Assembly: GCF_000023025.1 (NCBI RefSeq)
Contig: NC_012997.1
Span: 2,092,764-2,156,763 of the forward strand
Source: Teredinibacter turnerae T7901
Lineage (GTDB): Bacteria; Pseudomonadota; Gammaproteobacteria; Pseudomonadales; Cellvibrionaceae
Reading direction: 5' to 3'
DNA: 64,000 bases
Every line of letters starts with the position of its first letter. Positions within the stretch are counted from its first letter, which is position 1. The notes beneath the pieces are model-generated. The model was given only the letters and a program-made list of their open reading frames with translations. It searched no databases and had not been told where the DNA came from. This document shows, in pieces, positions 25,638-34,467 of this stretch. The position numbers were made by a program, and so were the translations under genes.

Positions 25638-26102
25638 ATGATAACTGAAATAAGAACGTGTTTGTGGTTTGATAGTGGGCTGGGCCAAGAGGCTGCAAAG
25701 TTTTACTGTTCACTATTACCTAATAGTCGGGTAGATGCGGTGTATTTAGGTGAGCCGGGGCATGGCCATATTATCAATTTTACCCTCGCAGGCGCGCCTT
25801 ATCAGATTTTGGATGCTGGGCCACATTTTACTCTGACTGAGGCTGTATCGATTTCGGTTGAAACGGAAGATCAGGCGGAAACGGACAGGTTGTGGTCGGC
25901 ACTCACCGCGGATGGTGGCGAGGAGAGTCATTGCGGATGGTTAAAAGACCGTTACGGGTTGTCCTGGCAAGTATACCCTAAACGACTGACAGAGCTTACC
26001 TTTGGTGCGGATAGAGAAGTCGCAGCGAAAGCGATTGAAGTTATGATGAAACAGCGCAAAATTGATATTGCTGCCATTGAGGCGGCGGTTTTATCAAATT
26101 AA
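25638..26102 (+). CDS. VOC/PhnB-like protein
   Basis: A 154-residue PhnB/3-demethylubiquinone-like VOC protein: TEIRTCLWFDSGLGQEAAKFY at the start, GHIINFTLAGAPYQILDAG in the middle, CGWLKDRYGLSWQVYP and a C-terminal helix (KAIEVMMKQRKIDI) typical of this subgroup. The ATG at 25638 is chosen because homology begins there; the upstream open stretch of 37 codons is not conserved-looking. The serine hydrolase gene starts 20 bases after its stop. Confidence 0.82.
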   Translation: MITEIRTCLWFDSGLGQEAAKFYCSLLPNSRVDAVYLGEPGHGHIINFTLAGAPYQILDAGPHFTLTEAVSISVETEDQAETDRLWSALTADGGEESHCGWLKDRYGLSWQVYPKRLTELTFGADREVAAKAIEVMMKQRKIDIAAIEAAVLSN

Positions 26103-26121
26103 TGTACAGAAGATATTTTTT

Positions 26122-27249
26122 ATGAGAATCACCCCTTTAGTTGCAACTCTTTTTTCCCTTCTGCTTTCAATTAATCACTGCGTGATCGCGGCCCCCGGTC
26201 AATCCTCTGAAATTGACATGCTCAGGGGTTGGTCTATAACGGATGCGGCTGGAGCGGGATTGTCCAGTACCCGACTTCACCAAATGGAGGCTGCAGTGCA
26301 GTCAGGAGAGTTCACAAAAATTACAAGTATCTTGATTGCACGTGATGGTAAATTGGTTTACGAACATTACTTTGACGGTGATTTCGGAACATTGCACAAT
26401 ACGCGTTCGGCGACAAAAACTGTTGCGGGTATATTGGTGGGCCTGGCGATAGATCGGAAGTTCATCGGTGATGCGCAATCAACGGTGATGTCTTTTTTGC
26501 CCCATATTACTACGGTCAACCATGCCGACCCAAGAAAAGAAAAAATTACGATTGAAGATTTTCTGACGATGAGCTCTCTGCTTGAGTGTGATGATTGGAA
26601 CCAGTTTTCGAGCGGCAATGAAGAGCGTATGTACCTTGTTGAAGACTATGTTCAATTTACCTTGGGTTTGCCGATTAAAGGTTTTCCAGCATGGGCAACC
26701 AAACCGGAAGATTCACCTTATAAACGTAGTTTTAGCTATTGCACGGCGGGTGTAGTAACCCTGGGTGCTGTTCTGGAGCAGGCCACTAAAACGAAGGTGG
26801 CAGAGTTTGCGCAGCGAAATTTATTTGACCCGCTCGAAATAAAATCCGTCGAATGGCAATACACGCCCACAGGTCTCGCAATGACCGGCGGCGGATTAAA
26901 CATGCGAAGCGCGGATCTGCTCAAGTTGGCACAATTGTATCTGAATGCAGGGCAGTGGCAGGGTAAGCAGATTATTTCCTCGGAGTGGGTCAAAACATCC
27001 ACTAATGCACACGTTCAGATCGACGATGAAATGACCTACGGCTATTTGTGGTGGTTAAAATCTTTCTCTGATAATAAAAAAGACTACAACGCGTTCTACA
27101 TGAGTGGCAATGGCGGCAATAAGGTCGTCGCGCTACCTGATCTGAACATGGCTATTGTTATCACAAGTACAAACTATAATACTCGAGGGATGCACGAGCA
27201 AACAGACAGATTGATTACGGAATATATTTTGCCGTCGCGAGTAAACTAG
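26122..27249 (+). CDS. Exported serine hydrolase (beta-lactamase class C/PBP4* type)
   Basis: A 375-residue beta-lactamase-fold serine hydrolase with a signal peptide (MRITPLVATLFSLLL...ending VIAA). The catalytic SxxK is SATK (in TRSATKTVAG), the Tyr motif is in FSYCTAGV, and the third motif is in MSGNGGNK where class C enzymes have KTG. Also present are YEHYFDG and MSSLLECDDWN. The ATG at 26122 is preferred to an earlier in-frame start because it opens directly on the signal peptide and avoids overlap with the VOC gene. Probably an esterase or D-Ala-D-Ala-type hydrolase in the periplasm; the substrate is unknown. Confidence 0.85.
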   Translation: MRITPLVATLFSLLLSINHCVIAAPGQSSEIDMLRGWSITDAAGAGLSSTRLHQMEAAVQSGEFTKITSILIARDGKLVYEHYFDGDFGTLHNTRSATKTVAGILVGLAIDRKFIGDAQSTVMSFLPHITTVNHADPRKEKITIEDFLTMSSLLECDDWNQFSSGNEERMYLVEDYVQFTLGLPIKGFPAWATKPEDSPYKRSFSYCTAGVVTLGAVLEQATKTKVAEFAQRNLFDPLEIKSVEWQYTPTGLAMTGGGLNMRSADLLKLAQLYLNAGQWQGKQIISSEWVKTSTNAHVQIDDEMTYGYLWWLKSFSDNKKDYNAFYMSGNGGNKVVALPDLNMAIVITSTNYNTRGMHEQTDRLITEYILPSRVN

Positions 27250-27313
27250 TTACGCACCTCGGTAATCGCTTTAATAAGCCAAAAAGCTGATATGACATAC
27301 ACTGAGCGCAATT

Positions 27314-28142
27314 ATGATAGAGTCACATTTAGGTGAAACCGTGTTTAGCGAAGTGGACATCGCGTGTGGGGTGTCCAGGGAACCTCTGATTAACCTAGTG
27401 ATTCCTCTGGCTTACAGGAATTTAACGTGAGTAGGCGCGTGAGCGAGGCGTGCTGGTTGCCTACATGGACGTAGGTAAGTAGCGTGAGCAGGAGCGGAAG
27501 CTTTGCACGGCGAACGAGCGCAACACCCTCAGGTTAAATTCCTGAAAGCCCCGTAGGGCGTGGCCTGCGGCGATCATTTGTGGCGTTGCCTTTCTTGTTA
27601 AGGACTAAGGCCATTAACTGCGAAAGGCGCCTAACAACTAATCGCCGCAGGTCACGCAGAGAAATTACTAGGTTAATCAGATGTTCCCTAGCATCGCCAA
27701 CAGGTTGAATCGACGCTATCGCAGTGCTGTGATATTGACCGTTGTTCCGGGAGGTATTCTCTTTACTGCTGATTTGGTTCGGCAGCTTGATTTTGAAATT
27801 GAGATGGATGGCATTTCATGCCCTCACACCCCGGGGGATAGGCACAACAACTCTAACATCAGTTACCAACAAAATATAACCGTGTCGAACAAGGATGTCA
27901 TTATTGTGGATGACGCCATCGAATCTGGTGGCACAATGTCTCGTTTGGTTGCACACATTGCAGAATATTTTCCAGCGTCCATTGCTGTAGCAACATTGTT
28001 TGTGAAGCCGCACCGCATCGCTATTCCGACGGAGCAGTATTACGCATACGAGACGGCAACTGATGAATTGTTAGTTGGGTATGGTTTGCCCTGGCAAAAT
28101 AAATTCAGAAATCTTCCGTGTGTCAAACGGCTTATCAAATAG
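27314..28142 (+). pseudogene. Hypoxanthine phosphoribosyltransferase-like gene split by a MITE
   Basis: The gene starts at the ATG at 27314 with a HPRT-like N-terminus (LGETVFSEVDIACGVS). It is interrupted at 27377 by a 0.31-kb palindromic element and resumes at 27690 with SIANRLNRRYRSAVILTVVPGG...ADLVRQLD. The remainder carries the PRPP loop VIIVDDAIESGGT and the C-terminal VGYGLPW...FRNLPCV typical of HPRT. The net insertion is 313 bases, so removing it restores one continuous frame. As it stands, translation from 27314 ends within the element. A shorter product from the ATG at 27681, inside the element end, would lack the N-terminus. Salvage of hypoxanthine/guanine is the presumed original role. 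Confidence 0.75.
27377..27689. mobile_element. Palindromic MITE inserted in the HPRT-like gene
   Basis: A 313-base segment has terminal inverted repeats of about 27 bases (left AGGGAACCTCTGATTAACCT..., right the complement with two mismatches). Two nested inverted repeats lie inside: CAGGAATTTAAC near 27415 with GTTAAATTCCTG near 27533, and 27558-27585 with 27628-27657. It has no coding capacity. The terminal GGGAAC suggests mobilisation by a DDE transposase elsewhere. If the element proper is 27378-27688 with a TA target duplication (one copy mutated to CA), the net insertion equals 313. Part of the inner repeat recurs at 33885-33912. Confidence 0.75.
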
Positions 28143-28320
28143 TGTGTTGAAAGCAAATAGACATCAGCCTTTGCTAGGGCATGCAAGCGTTCTGCGTTGA
28201 GGGTTCTGTCAATTTTTTTGCCCGAATTTGGGCCTGACTGTAATACAGAGCCGTAAAAATCAGACTACCGAGTTTCGGTACTTTTTATTGTCTGCGCGAC
28301 CTTAATATGGAGCTTGAGTT

Positions 28321-28743
28321 ATGACTGTAAAATATACTTTCAGTAAAAAGCCATTGGTTGACGAGATAAAGGTGATGCCCATACACAAAGGGCAATGCCA
28401 CTGTGGTGGCGTGAAGTTTACCGTTAATTTGCCTAACGGGTTGATAGAGCCGCGCCGCTGCAACTGTTCAATGTGTCGGCGCAGGGGGGCGGTGGTTGCT
28501 TCGGTTGCGTTAAATGATCTAACGATTGTTGAGGGCGAATCCCTATTGAGTTTATATCAGTTTAACACCAATACGGCGAAGCATTACTTCTGTGCCCGCT
28601 GCGGTATATATACGCATCACCAGCGCCGCTCTAATCCTGAGCTCTACGCTTTTAATATTGCCTGCTTAGATGGAATTGATCCGTTTGTCCTAAAAAATGT
28701 TCCTGTGCTCGATGGTGAAGATCACCCAGCTGATAGGCCCTAG
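28321..28743 (+). CDS. GFA-family zinc protein (glutathione-dependent formaldehyde-activating type)
   Basis: A 140-residue GFA-fold protein. Zinc-binding motifs: GQCHCGGV, CNCSMCRRRG and FCARCGIYTHHQRRSNP. A GGAG site precedes the ATG. The family includes formaldehyde-activating enzyme but most members are of unknown function; sequence does not decide. It is the last intact gene before the IS1380 relic. Confidence 0.88.
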   Translation: MTVKYTFSKKPLVDEIKVMPIHKGQCHCGGVKFTVNLPNGLIEPRRCNCSMCRRRGAVVASVALNDLTIVEGESLLSLYQFNTNTAKHYFCARCGIYTHHQRRSNPELYAFNIACLDGIDPFVLKNVPVLDGEDHPADRP

Positions 28744-28810
28744 CTCCCTGGTACTTGCGAATGAATATAGGAATCTTTGATCAACCTATTGACTCCTATA
28801 AGCCCGTTAG

Positions 28811-29815
28811 CCCGGATATTTCATAAAAACCGCCCACCCGGGCACTCCTACTGATTCAAAATAAAATGGGACAAAAATAGCGAGCATCGCGATCAAATAC
28901 TAACTTATTGAGCAATACCCCATTTCTGAGCACAGCAAACCCAAACCCCCATTATTTTTCAATATGCTGGGGCAGTATTCGAAAAAGGTTAGCTTGAATT
29001 AAGTGTTTTCGCGACGACGGCAAAAATTTCTTGGTGTGGATACGCGTTCGTCAGCTTGATTTTTATCCGACGCCTTTTGCGAATAACAACTCCGCCAATT
29101 TTTAGCAGATTTACTCGCAGGGTATCCACTTGACTATTGGCGGATTTTGTGTCAACCAATGCCACTCGTCGGAGCACATCCAGCAATACATAAGAGAATC
29201 CAGAAAATAACAGTCGCAATTGGTTGGGCCAACAGCGGTGGCTGGAGGTTCTGTCTGAAAACAGTAGCTTCTGCTCTTTTATCCGGTTTTCCATATCTCC
29301 ACGAGTGCAGTATTTTTTTTCGTAAAGGTGTTTAGCGCTTTGCCTAAAGCTGGTGACAACATACCAAGTGTTTTCACCCGTTCGTTATATTCGGCTTTTA
29401 CGATAACGCGTTGTTCTTTGGTCCATTTTCGGACTTTATAAAAAATTCACTATAGTGCTTTTGCCGTTTATTTTCTAACCTGCACAATGCCTCAGAAACG
29501 GATCGTATAACCTCGGATTTCTCCATCAGCACGTTGTTTTTGCCGAGACCAATGATAAACTCGACTTATCCCTATCACATCAATACAACAACAGGGGCTT
29601 ACAAAGCCGGCATCCCCGCGAAAAACGATCGTCACTTTTAGCCATTCCTGACGAAGCCGCTTGACGATCAGCTTTAGAACCGCTCCTGCCTTGTGCGCCG
29701 CTCCACGGCTCGATGGGCGCAAATAGCTGACCAGCAACTGTTTGCCACAAAAGACCTAAATTGGAAGGAAGCAGTAGTCATCATAAAACACATTAAGGAC
29801 TCTTTTTAGGTATCG
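28811..29815 (-). mobile_element. Decayed IS1380-family element, copy 1
   Basis: Minus-strand remnants read FYDDYCFLPI, VFCGKQLLVSYLRPSS, LIVKRLRQEWLKVTIVFRGDAGF, and near the end ENRIKEQKLLFSDRTSSHRCWPNQLRLL...LLKIGGVV...AYPHQEIF, the order of an IS1380 transposase from mid-protein to C-terminus, with stops and frameshifts. The transposase 3' side ends at a terminal repeat CCCGGATATTTCATAAAAAC at 28811. The 5' half is missing beyond about 29815. About 650 bases (28811-29465) are nearly identical, in inverted orientation, to 33224-33879. Confidence 0.8.
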
Positions 29816-29862
29816 CAATTCAAGGTGTGTACGATGGCCGTTACACACTTGTAACCCGAGGA

Positions 29863-30099
29863 CTACACTTCGTAAATGGCGTAGCTGACAGCCATTAAAA
29901 CCACCAATCCACCAAAAAATATCATACCCATATTGTGGTTTTGTCGCTACGTTTCTGTCTGTACTATATGGATATCGATTAAATCCAGTGCATTTTTTCC
30001 GTGACATCGTGGGCAGTCAGCGACGTCCCTTGAGTAAGTGGTGAGGGTTCCACAACGTTCGCATTTTTTATTACCTAATTGATTTATTAATCGTTCTTC
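29863..30099 (-). pseudogene. Relic of a zinc-ribbon membrane protein
   Basis: On the minus strand one frame gives RLINQLGNKKCERCGTLTTY...VADCPRCHG, a four-cysteine zinc ribbon. An in-frame TAG (29947-29949) follows, and then a hydrophobic segment MGMIFFGGLVVLMAVSYAIY ending in TAG. The frame has no start codon upstream and is closed by a TAG at 30100-30102, so it is a fragment. It lies just beyond the broken end of IS1380 copy 1. Family not identified. Confidence 0.45.
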
Positions 30100-30102
30100 C
30101 TA

Positions 30103-30950
30103 CCAATTTAATTGGGGCATAAGGGCAAACCGCTTTTTATCAGAATGATGATGTGAATGCACGTTTACCTGCACTATCTACAGAATCGCGTTTATGGCTT
30201 CTGATATTAATCCAGTAAGCTAAATTTTGGGATCAGTAAATCGATACCAGGTGTTATCGTTATCATCAGTAAATTTCGAGATGTCTGTCAGGTATTCGGC
30301 TGCATGCTGACCGATGATGAGACGAACGCCTGTATTGCCGGGGGTAACGGTATCCTTGTTAATGCTGAATCTCAATGGATCGCTATTCCTCTTTCCGCGG
30401 TGGTGTCATATAGCGGCAGCGGGCGGTTGATGATTTCGGCAAGCGGCGTTTTAATGTCGCTTTTTTTACCGCGACAGATGGGTTGTTTGTTTTTTAATGC
30501 CAGCGCGTGTGTTCAATATTCGGATTTTGATGTGATTTTTTTGGTTGGGGTTGCCTATATGGGTGACCATCTCACGGGTGGATGACCTACAACGACCGGT
30601 TGGGATTTAATTGACCGTTCGGCTTGTTGCGGCTCAAGAAATTGAGTGAATGAATTGTGCGCCGATACCGATTTTCTGAAGAGAATAGCTATAAATGCAA
30701 TAAAGATATTTATATGTATTTCAATGAGGCGAGCAATCATTGTTGAGCAACGCCGCTCGTACGGTATCCGTCTGGCTTTTTCGCCAGCCCTGTTGGTTAA
30801 AGCGCAAATGCCTGTTCAGGTTTCTGGCTTCCACCGAAGGAACCCCTCGAAACCCTGATCTGATCGCACCAACATTTTTCATTGTTTTACCCGCTCTTAT
30901 TTAACATAGAAAGTTTCAATTTCAAGGTTCATGAAAGGGAGTAGTCAGTC
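30103..30950. other. Unassigned stretch between IS relic and secreted protein gene
   Basis: About 850 bases with several short open frames (for example 30304-30585) lacking ribosome sites, family motifs or convincing composition. It may be decayed DNA of older insertions. The promoter of the downstream secreted protein gene probably lies in the last 100 bases; a GAAAGGGAG ribosome site is at about 30934-30942. Confidence 0.4.
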
Positions 30951-32939
30951 ATGCCTAGTAAGTTTTACTTGAAACTCACGTCGATTCTCATATCTGTTGT
31001 TACCCTGTTTTGTTCCTTTGCATTAGCGGACGATAAAATAGAGGTTAACCTTGTCAAATTCACTGAGCAGGTCGCTATTTCTGTCGGAGAAACGCCACCT
31101 GTTTTTCTTCGGCCCGATCAGATCGGTAAAAAAGTTGACATTTCATCATTATTTTCACTTGGCTCGAATCCGCTAAGGGTACGTGCATTCACCAGTATTT
31201 CAGGATTGCAGGAATTTGAGCTGGAATTCTGGAAAAATGGGGTACTGCTGGGCAAGGTGAGCTGTGATACCCAGCGTTCGCCTTGTGCCGGCAAAGCCGT
31301 GGTTGTGCCAGAGCAGAGAGCGCCAGTGGCTGATGCTCAGGATAATTTGATCCGTAGAGATATGTACTTTGATCAGACCTATGGGATTACGCTGAATGAT
31401 CGCCCGCCAAGGCAGACCCTAAGCATTGCCGATGTCGGTCTGGCGGAGGGCGAAACCGGGTATATCTACATTAACAATGCATACACGGGTTACACCTTGG
31501 CGGATGCCCATACATTTTCCCTGCCGCAGGGAGGATACACGATTGGGCTTGGCGTTTTCAGGGAAACCCATGAGCTGGTAGAGGGCTTTCGATGGTTGGC
31601 GGCACCCGAGGCGATTACGATAAAAAAGCCAAAGTACGAAGGGCGTTACTATGAAGACCACGTTGTACTTTCGAATACGGCGATCGAGGTTAATTTCTCC
31701 GGTCAGGTACCGCTGCCGGAACAGCACAATACTCGAATTCTGATCCTGCCCGTTAAATACACCGACGGCCATGATTTGAATAATCAGTTTGTAGACCAAT
31801 TTACCTTGGATGAAAGCTACACACAGCGGTTGTATAACATTATGGAGGCCGTGAACGAGGCGTATATCAAGCCAATTTCCTACGGGTTAAACAGTTGGTC
31901 GATCGATGTACATGACACCTTCGAGTCCGCTCCGGTTCGCACGAAGGGGCTGGATATAGAGCAACCCACGGAGTTCTTTAATCATCCTGAGCTTGCAGCC
32001 CTAAAAGCCGACTACGATGTGGTTGTGTTGCTGTACCACGTGGAGATGTTGAACTATTTACAAATGAGCGCACTAGATGGTTTTGTCATGGTTCAGCAGT
32101 CGTTTCTAACGACCGCTCTCACCGAGTCAGATCCCGGCGGCGTGCCCATTATTACGGCAGGTTCCAGTTTTCCCCGGCCCGAGCGTGAAATGCCCAATAC
32201 CTCGGCGTTCCATGAGATGCTGCATCTGCTGGAAGAGTGGAAGCGTGAGCGCTACTTTTCCTGGAATGGGGTGCAGCAATTGCACGGCTTTTTTGCCCAT
32301 GGTTACGATAGCGAAGTTGATGAGGAACAAAACATCTATACTGATTTTATGACCTATTATGTGCGCTATATGCAGGGCCGCGTTGCGGAGACGCCGGAGA
32401 TGCATGAGCAACGCACACCCAACGCACCGCCGGAGTGTGTCGACAATTGTGATTATGTCGGTGTTTTTAAAACGGTGCGGGAGGGGTTGGGAAATCTACA
32501 ACTGCCGATTTCGGTGGGTGAGTATCACGTGGAAAGTAGCTATAGTACTGAATCGTGGCTGGATGGTGATGGCCGAATATATCGGGGAGCCGAAGGCGGT
32601 CAGAACGCATCCGTCTGGGTTGTCGAAAAATACCCAGGTAAAACAGCCGTCTATTACACGCTGCGACTGAAGGGAACGCCTTTGTATCTGCAGGTGAACC
32701 CCGAAGATATCAGCCTGGTGAATCTGGCGGCTGACGTCGGTGTGGCACCTGGCGCGCAGTGGGTGATCGAGCAGGGATCTATGCGGTCGAACACATTTCG
32801 TATCAAAAATAGGCAGACTGGGGGCTTTCTTAATCTGAGTGATGGAGCCAACGCCCCCCGGTTGACTTCTGGCCTCGATCTGAGCGTCCAAGGCTCCTTT
32901 GATTCTAGCCTTTGGTGGATAAGGCCGGCCGAGCTGTGA
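30951..32939 (+). CDS. Secreted protein with HExxH motif and C-terminal beta-trefoil-like region (putative metallopeptidase)
   Basis: A 662-residue exported protein (signal peptide ending FALAD) after a strong GAAAGGGAG site. The first 250 residues are beta-rich and may be an adhesion or accessory domain. The middle holds HEMLH at 421-425, followed by candidate third ligands His 445 or His 450 in LHGFFAHGYDSE, which looks like a zincin active site. The last 135 residues show repeated W/L-rich segments with Q-W, SLWW and FRIKNRQTGGFLNL, resembling ricin/fascin-type beta-trefoil carbohydrate- or ligand-binding modules. I do not recognise a named family. It lies between two inverted IS1380 relics, suggesting acquired cargo. 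Confidence 0.7.
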   Translation: MPSKFYLKLTSILISVVTLFCSFALADDKIEVNLVKFTEQVAISVGETPPVFLRPDQIGKKVDISSLFSLGSNPLRVRAFTSISGLQEFELEFWKNGVLLGKVSCDTQRSPCAGKAVVVPEQRAPVADAQDNLIRRDMYFDQTYGITLNDRPPRQTLSIADVGLAEGETGYIYINNAYTGYTLADAHTFSLPQGGYTIGLGVFRETHELVEGFRWLAAPEAITIKKPKYEGRYYEDHVVLSNTAIEVNFSGQVPLPEQHNTRILILPVKYTDGHDLNNQFVDQFTLDESYTQRLYNIMEAVNEAYIKPISYGLNSWSIDVHDTFESAPVRTKGLDIEQPTEFFNHPELAALKADYDVVVLLYHVEMLNYLQMSALDGFVMVQQSFLTTALTESDPGGVPIITAGSSFPRPEREMPNTSAFHEMLHLLEEWKRERYFSWNGVQQLHGFFAHGYDSEVDEEQNIYTDFMTYYVRYMQGRVAETPEMHEQRTPNAPPECVDNCDYVGVFKTVREGLGNLQLPISVGEYHVESSYSTESWLDGDGRIYRGAEGGQNASVWVVEKYPGKTAVYYTLRLKGTPLYLQVNPEDISLVNLAADVGVAPGAQWVIEQGSMRSNTFRIKNRQTGGFLNLSDGANAPRLTSGLDLSVQGSFDSSLWWIRPAEL

Positions 32940-33017
32940 ACAGAATTTCGCAGATTTTGCCTGACTATCCCCAACGCTTTGCCGGGCATGCGTACATCTA
33001 ATTCGGTATCCCTTTAA

Positions 33018-33879
33018 CCTGGATATTTCACAAATAATGGACGGCAAGGCCGTAAACCTCTTAAAATTAAGTCGCCAAACACAATATTAAGAGAGACCTT
33101 GCCGTGATAACGGCCTATGATAAAACAAGCCGTTTTACCCCACTAAAATGACGTAAATTCGATGTTAATTTTGAGGGCGGTGCTGTTACCGCCGATGGTG
33201 AAGTCCTACTCCTGTGAGAAACGGCAAAAGCACTAAAGTGAATTTTTTTATAAACCCCGGAAATGGACCAAAGAACAACGCGTAATCGTAAAAGCCGAAT
33301 ATAACGAACGGGTGAAAACACTCGGTATGTTGTCACCAGCCTTAGGCAAAGCGCTAAACACCTTTACGAAAAAGAATACTGCATTTGTGGAGATATAGAA
33401 AACCGGATAAAAGAGCAGAAGCTACTGTTTTCAGGCAGAACCTCCTGCCACCGCCGGTGGCCCAACCAATTGCGACTGTTACTTTCTGGATTCTCTTATG
33501 TATTGCTGGATGCGCTCTGACGAGTGGCTTTGGTTGATACAAAATTAGCCAATAGTTGAGTGGATACCCTGCGAGTAAAGCTGCTAAAAATTGGCGGAGT
33601 TGTTATTCGCAATAGGCGTCGGATAAAAATCAAGCTGACGAACGCGTATCCACACCAAGAAATTTTTGCCGTCGTCGCGAAAACACTTAATTCAAGCTAA
33701 CCTTTTTCGAATACTGCCCCAGCATATTGAAGAATAATGGGGCTTTGGGTTTGCTGTGCTCAGAAATGGGGTATTGCTCAATAAGTTAGCATTTGATCGC
33801 GATGTTCGCTATTTTTGTCCCATTTTTATTTTGAATCAGTAGGAGTGCCAGGGTGGGTGGTTTTTATGAAATATCCGGG
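33018..33879 (+). mobile_element. Internally deleted IS1380-family element, copy 2
   Basis: Both ends are visible: CCTGGATATTTCA at 33018 and its complement TGAAATATCCGGG ending at 33879. The plus strand reads TSRFTPLK, a stop, then RKFDVNFEGGAVTADGEVLL, the IS1380 transposase N-terminus. It then jumps directly to KWTKEQRVIVKAEYNERVKTLG and the C-terminal part (ENRIKEQKLLF...WPNQLRLL...AYPHQEIF). The centre is deleted and several stops are present, so it is a non-autonomous relic (862 bases against an expected 1.6-1.7 kb). It is inverted relative to copy 1 at 28811. Confidence 0.82.
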
Positions 33880-34265
33880 TTCGGGCGCGGCCTGCGGCGA
33901 TTATTTGTGGCGCTGCGACCGTACTGCTGGGGCTGAGCGCCGGCGAAGCAACTAAACAATTATTCGTAAACATCGCATTTGTATTGACCGCTTTGGTTAC
34001 TATTTTAAATTCTCTTGAATCGTTCCTGAGTAACCGTTCCTTGTGGGTCGCTCATGAAAATGCGGTAGCGTCGTTCAGTAATTTGTATGACTCTTTGCGT
34101 TTTTATCTTGAAGGAAAACAGCCTGACAGTATCGAGCTTGCCCGTCTGGAGCACTATTTTAGTGACTACGAGAATATTTGGAATGCGCTCAACGAAACCT
34201 GGCAGAAAGAGCGGCGAAGCTCTCGAGTGCGGTCCCTCGAACAGAAAAGAAGCGTCGAGAGTTAA
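33880..34265 (+). pseudogene. 5'-truncated SLATT-domain membrane protein
   Basis: Reading from the IS edge, one frame gives AAIICGAATVLLGLSAGEATKQL, then FVNIAFVLTALVTILNSLESF, then a helical soluble tail ending QKRSVES. This is the second half of a SLATT (DUF4231-like) protein: two membrane segments followed by a helical domain, a family tied to predicted pore-forming effectors in bacterial conflict systems. The N-terminus is lost at the IS1380 end. The first bases (33885-33912) match the inner repeat of the MITE at 27558-27585, so the join is composite. A TTG at 33984 could start only a soluble remnant. Confidence 0.6.
33885..33912. repeat. Fragment of the MITE inner repeat
   Basis: GCGCGGCCTGCGGCGATTAT and the following TTGTGGCG differ only at two positions from 27558-27585 inside the MITE. 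It directly abuts IS1380 copy 2, indicating that another copy of the palindromic element once stood here. Confidence 0.6.
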
Positions 34266-34467
34266 TCGGCGTCTTATGTGTTAATCGCTGGCCTTGGCGA
34301 TCCCCTCTTAGAGGGAGTAAAGATTATTTTTTGCTTTACAAAATTTTTACGGTGTTGTGTTGTTATCTGAACATCTGGAGCAGACACAGGGTGTTTTTTA
34401 GTGTAAAAAAGAGTAATGTGTAGAGCTACTGCTATACATGCTTAAGATATTTTCAGGACGCTGCTAT

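Noticed and set aside
30304-30585. A 93-codon open frame on the plus strand between the IS relic and the secreted protein gene
   Set aside because: No ribosome site, no recognisable domain, and it lies in decayed DNA with other short frames; not supported as a gene.
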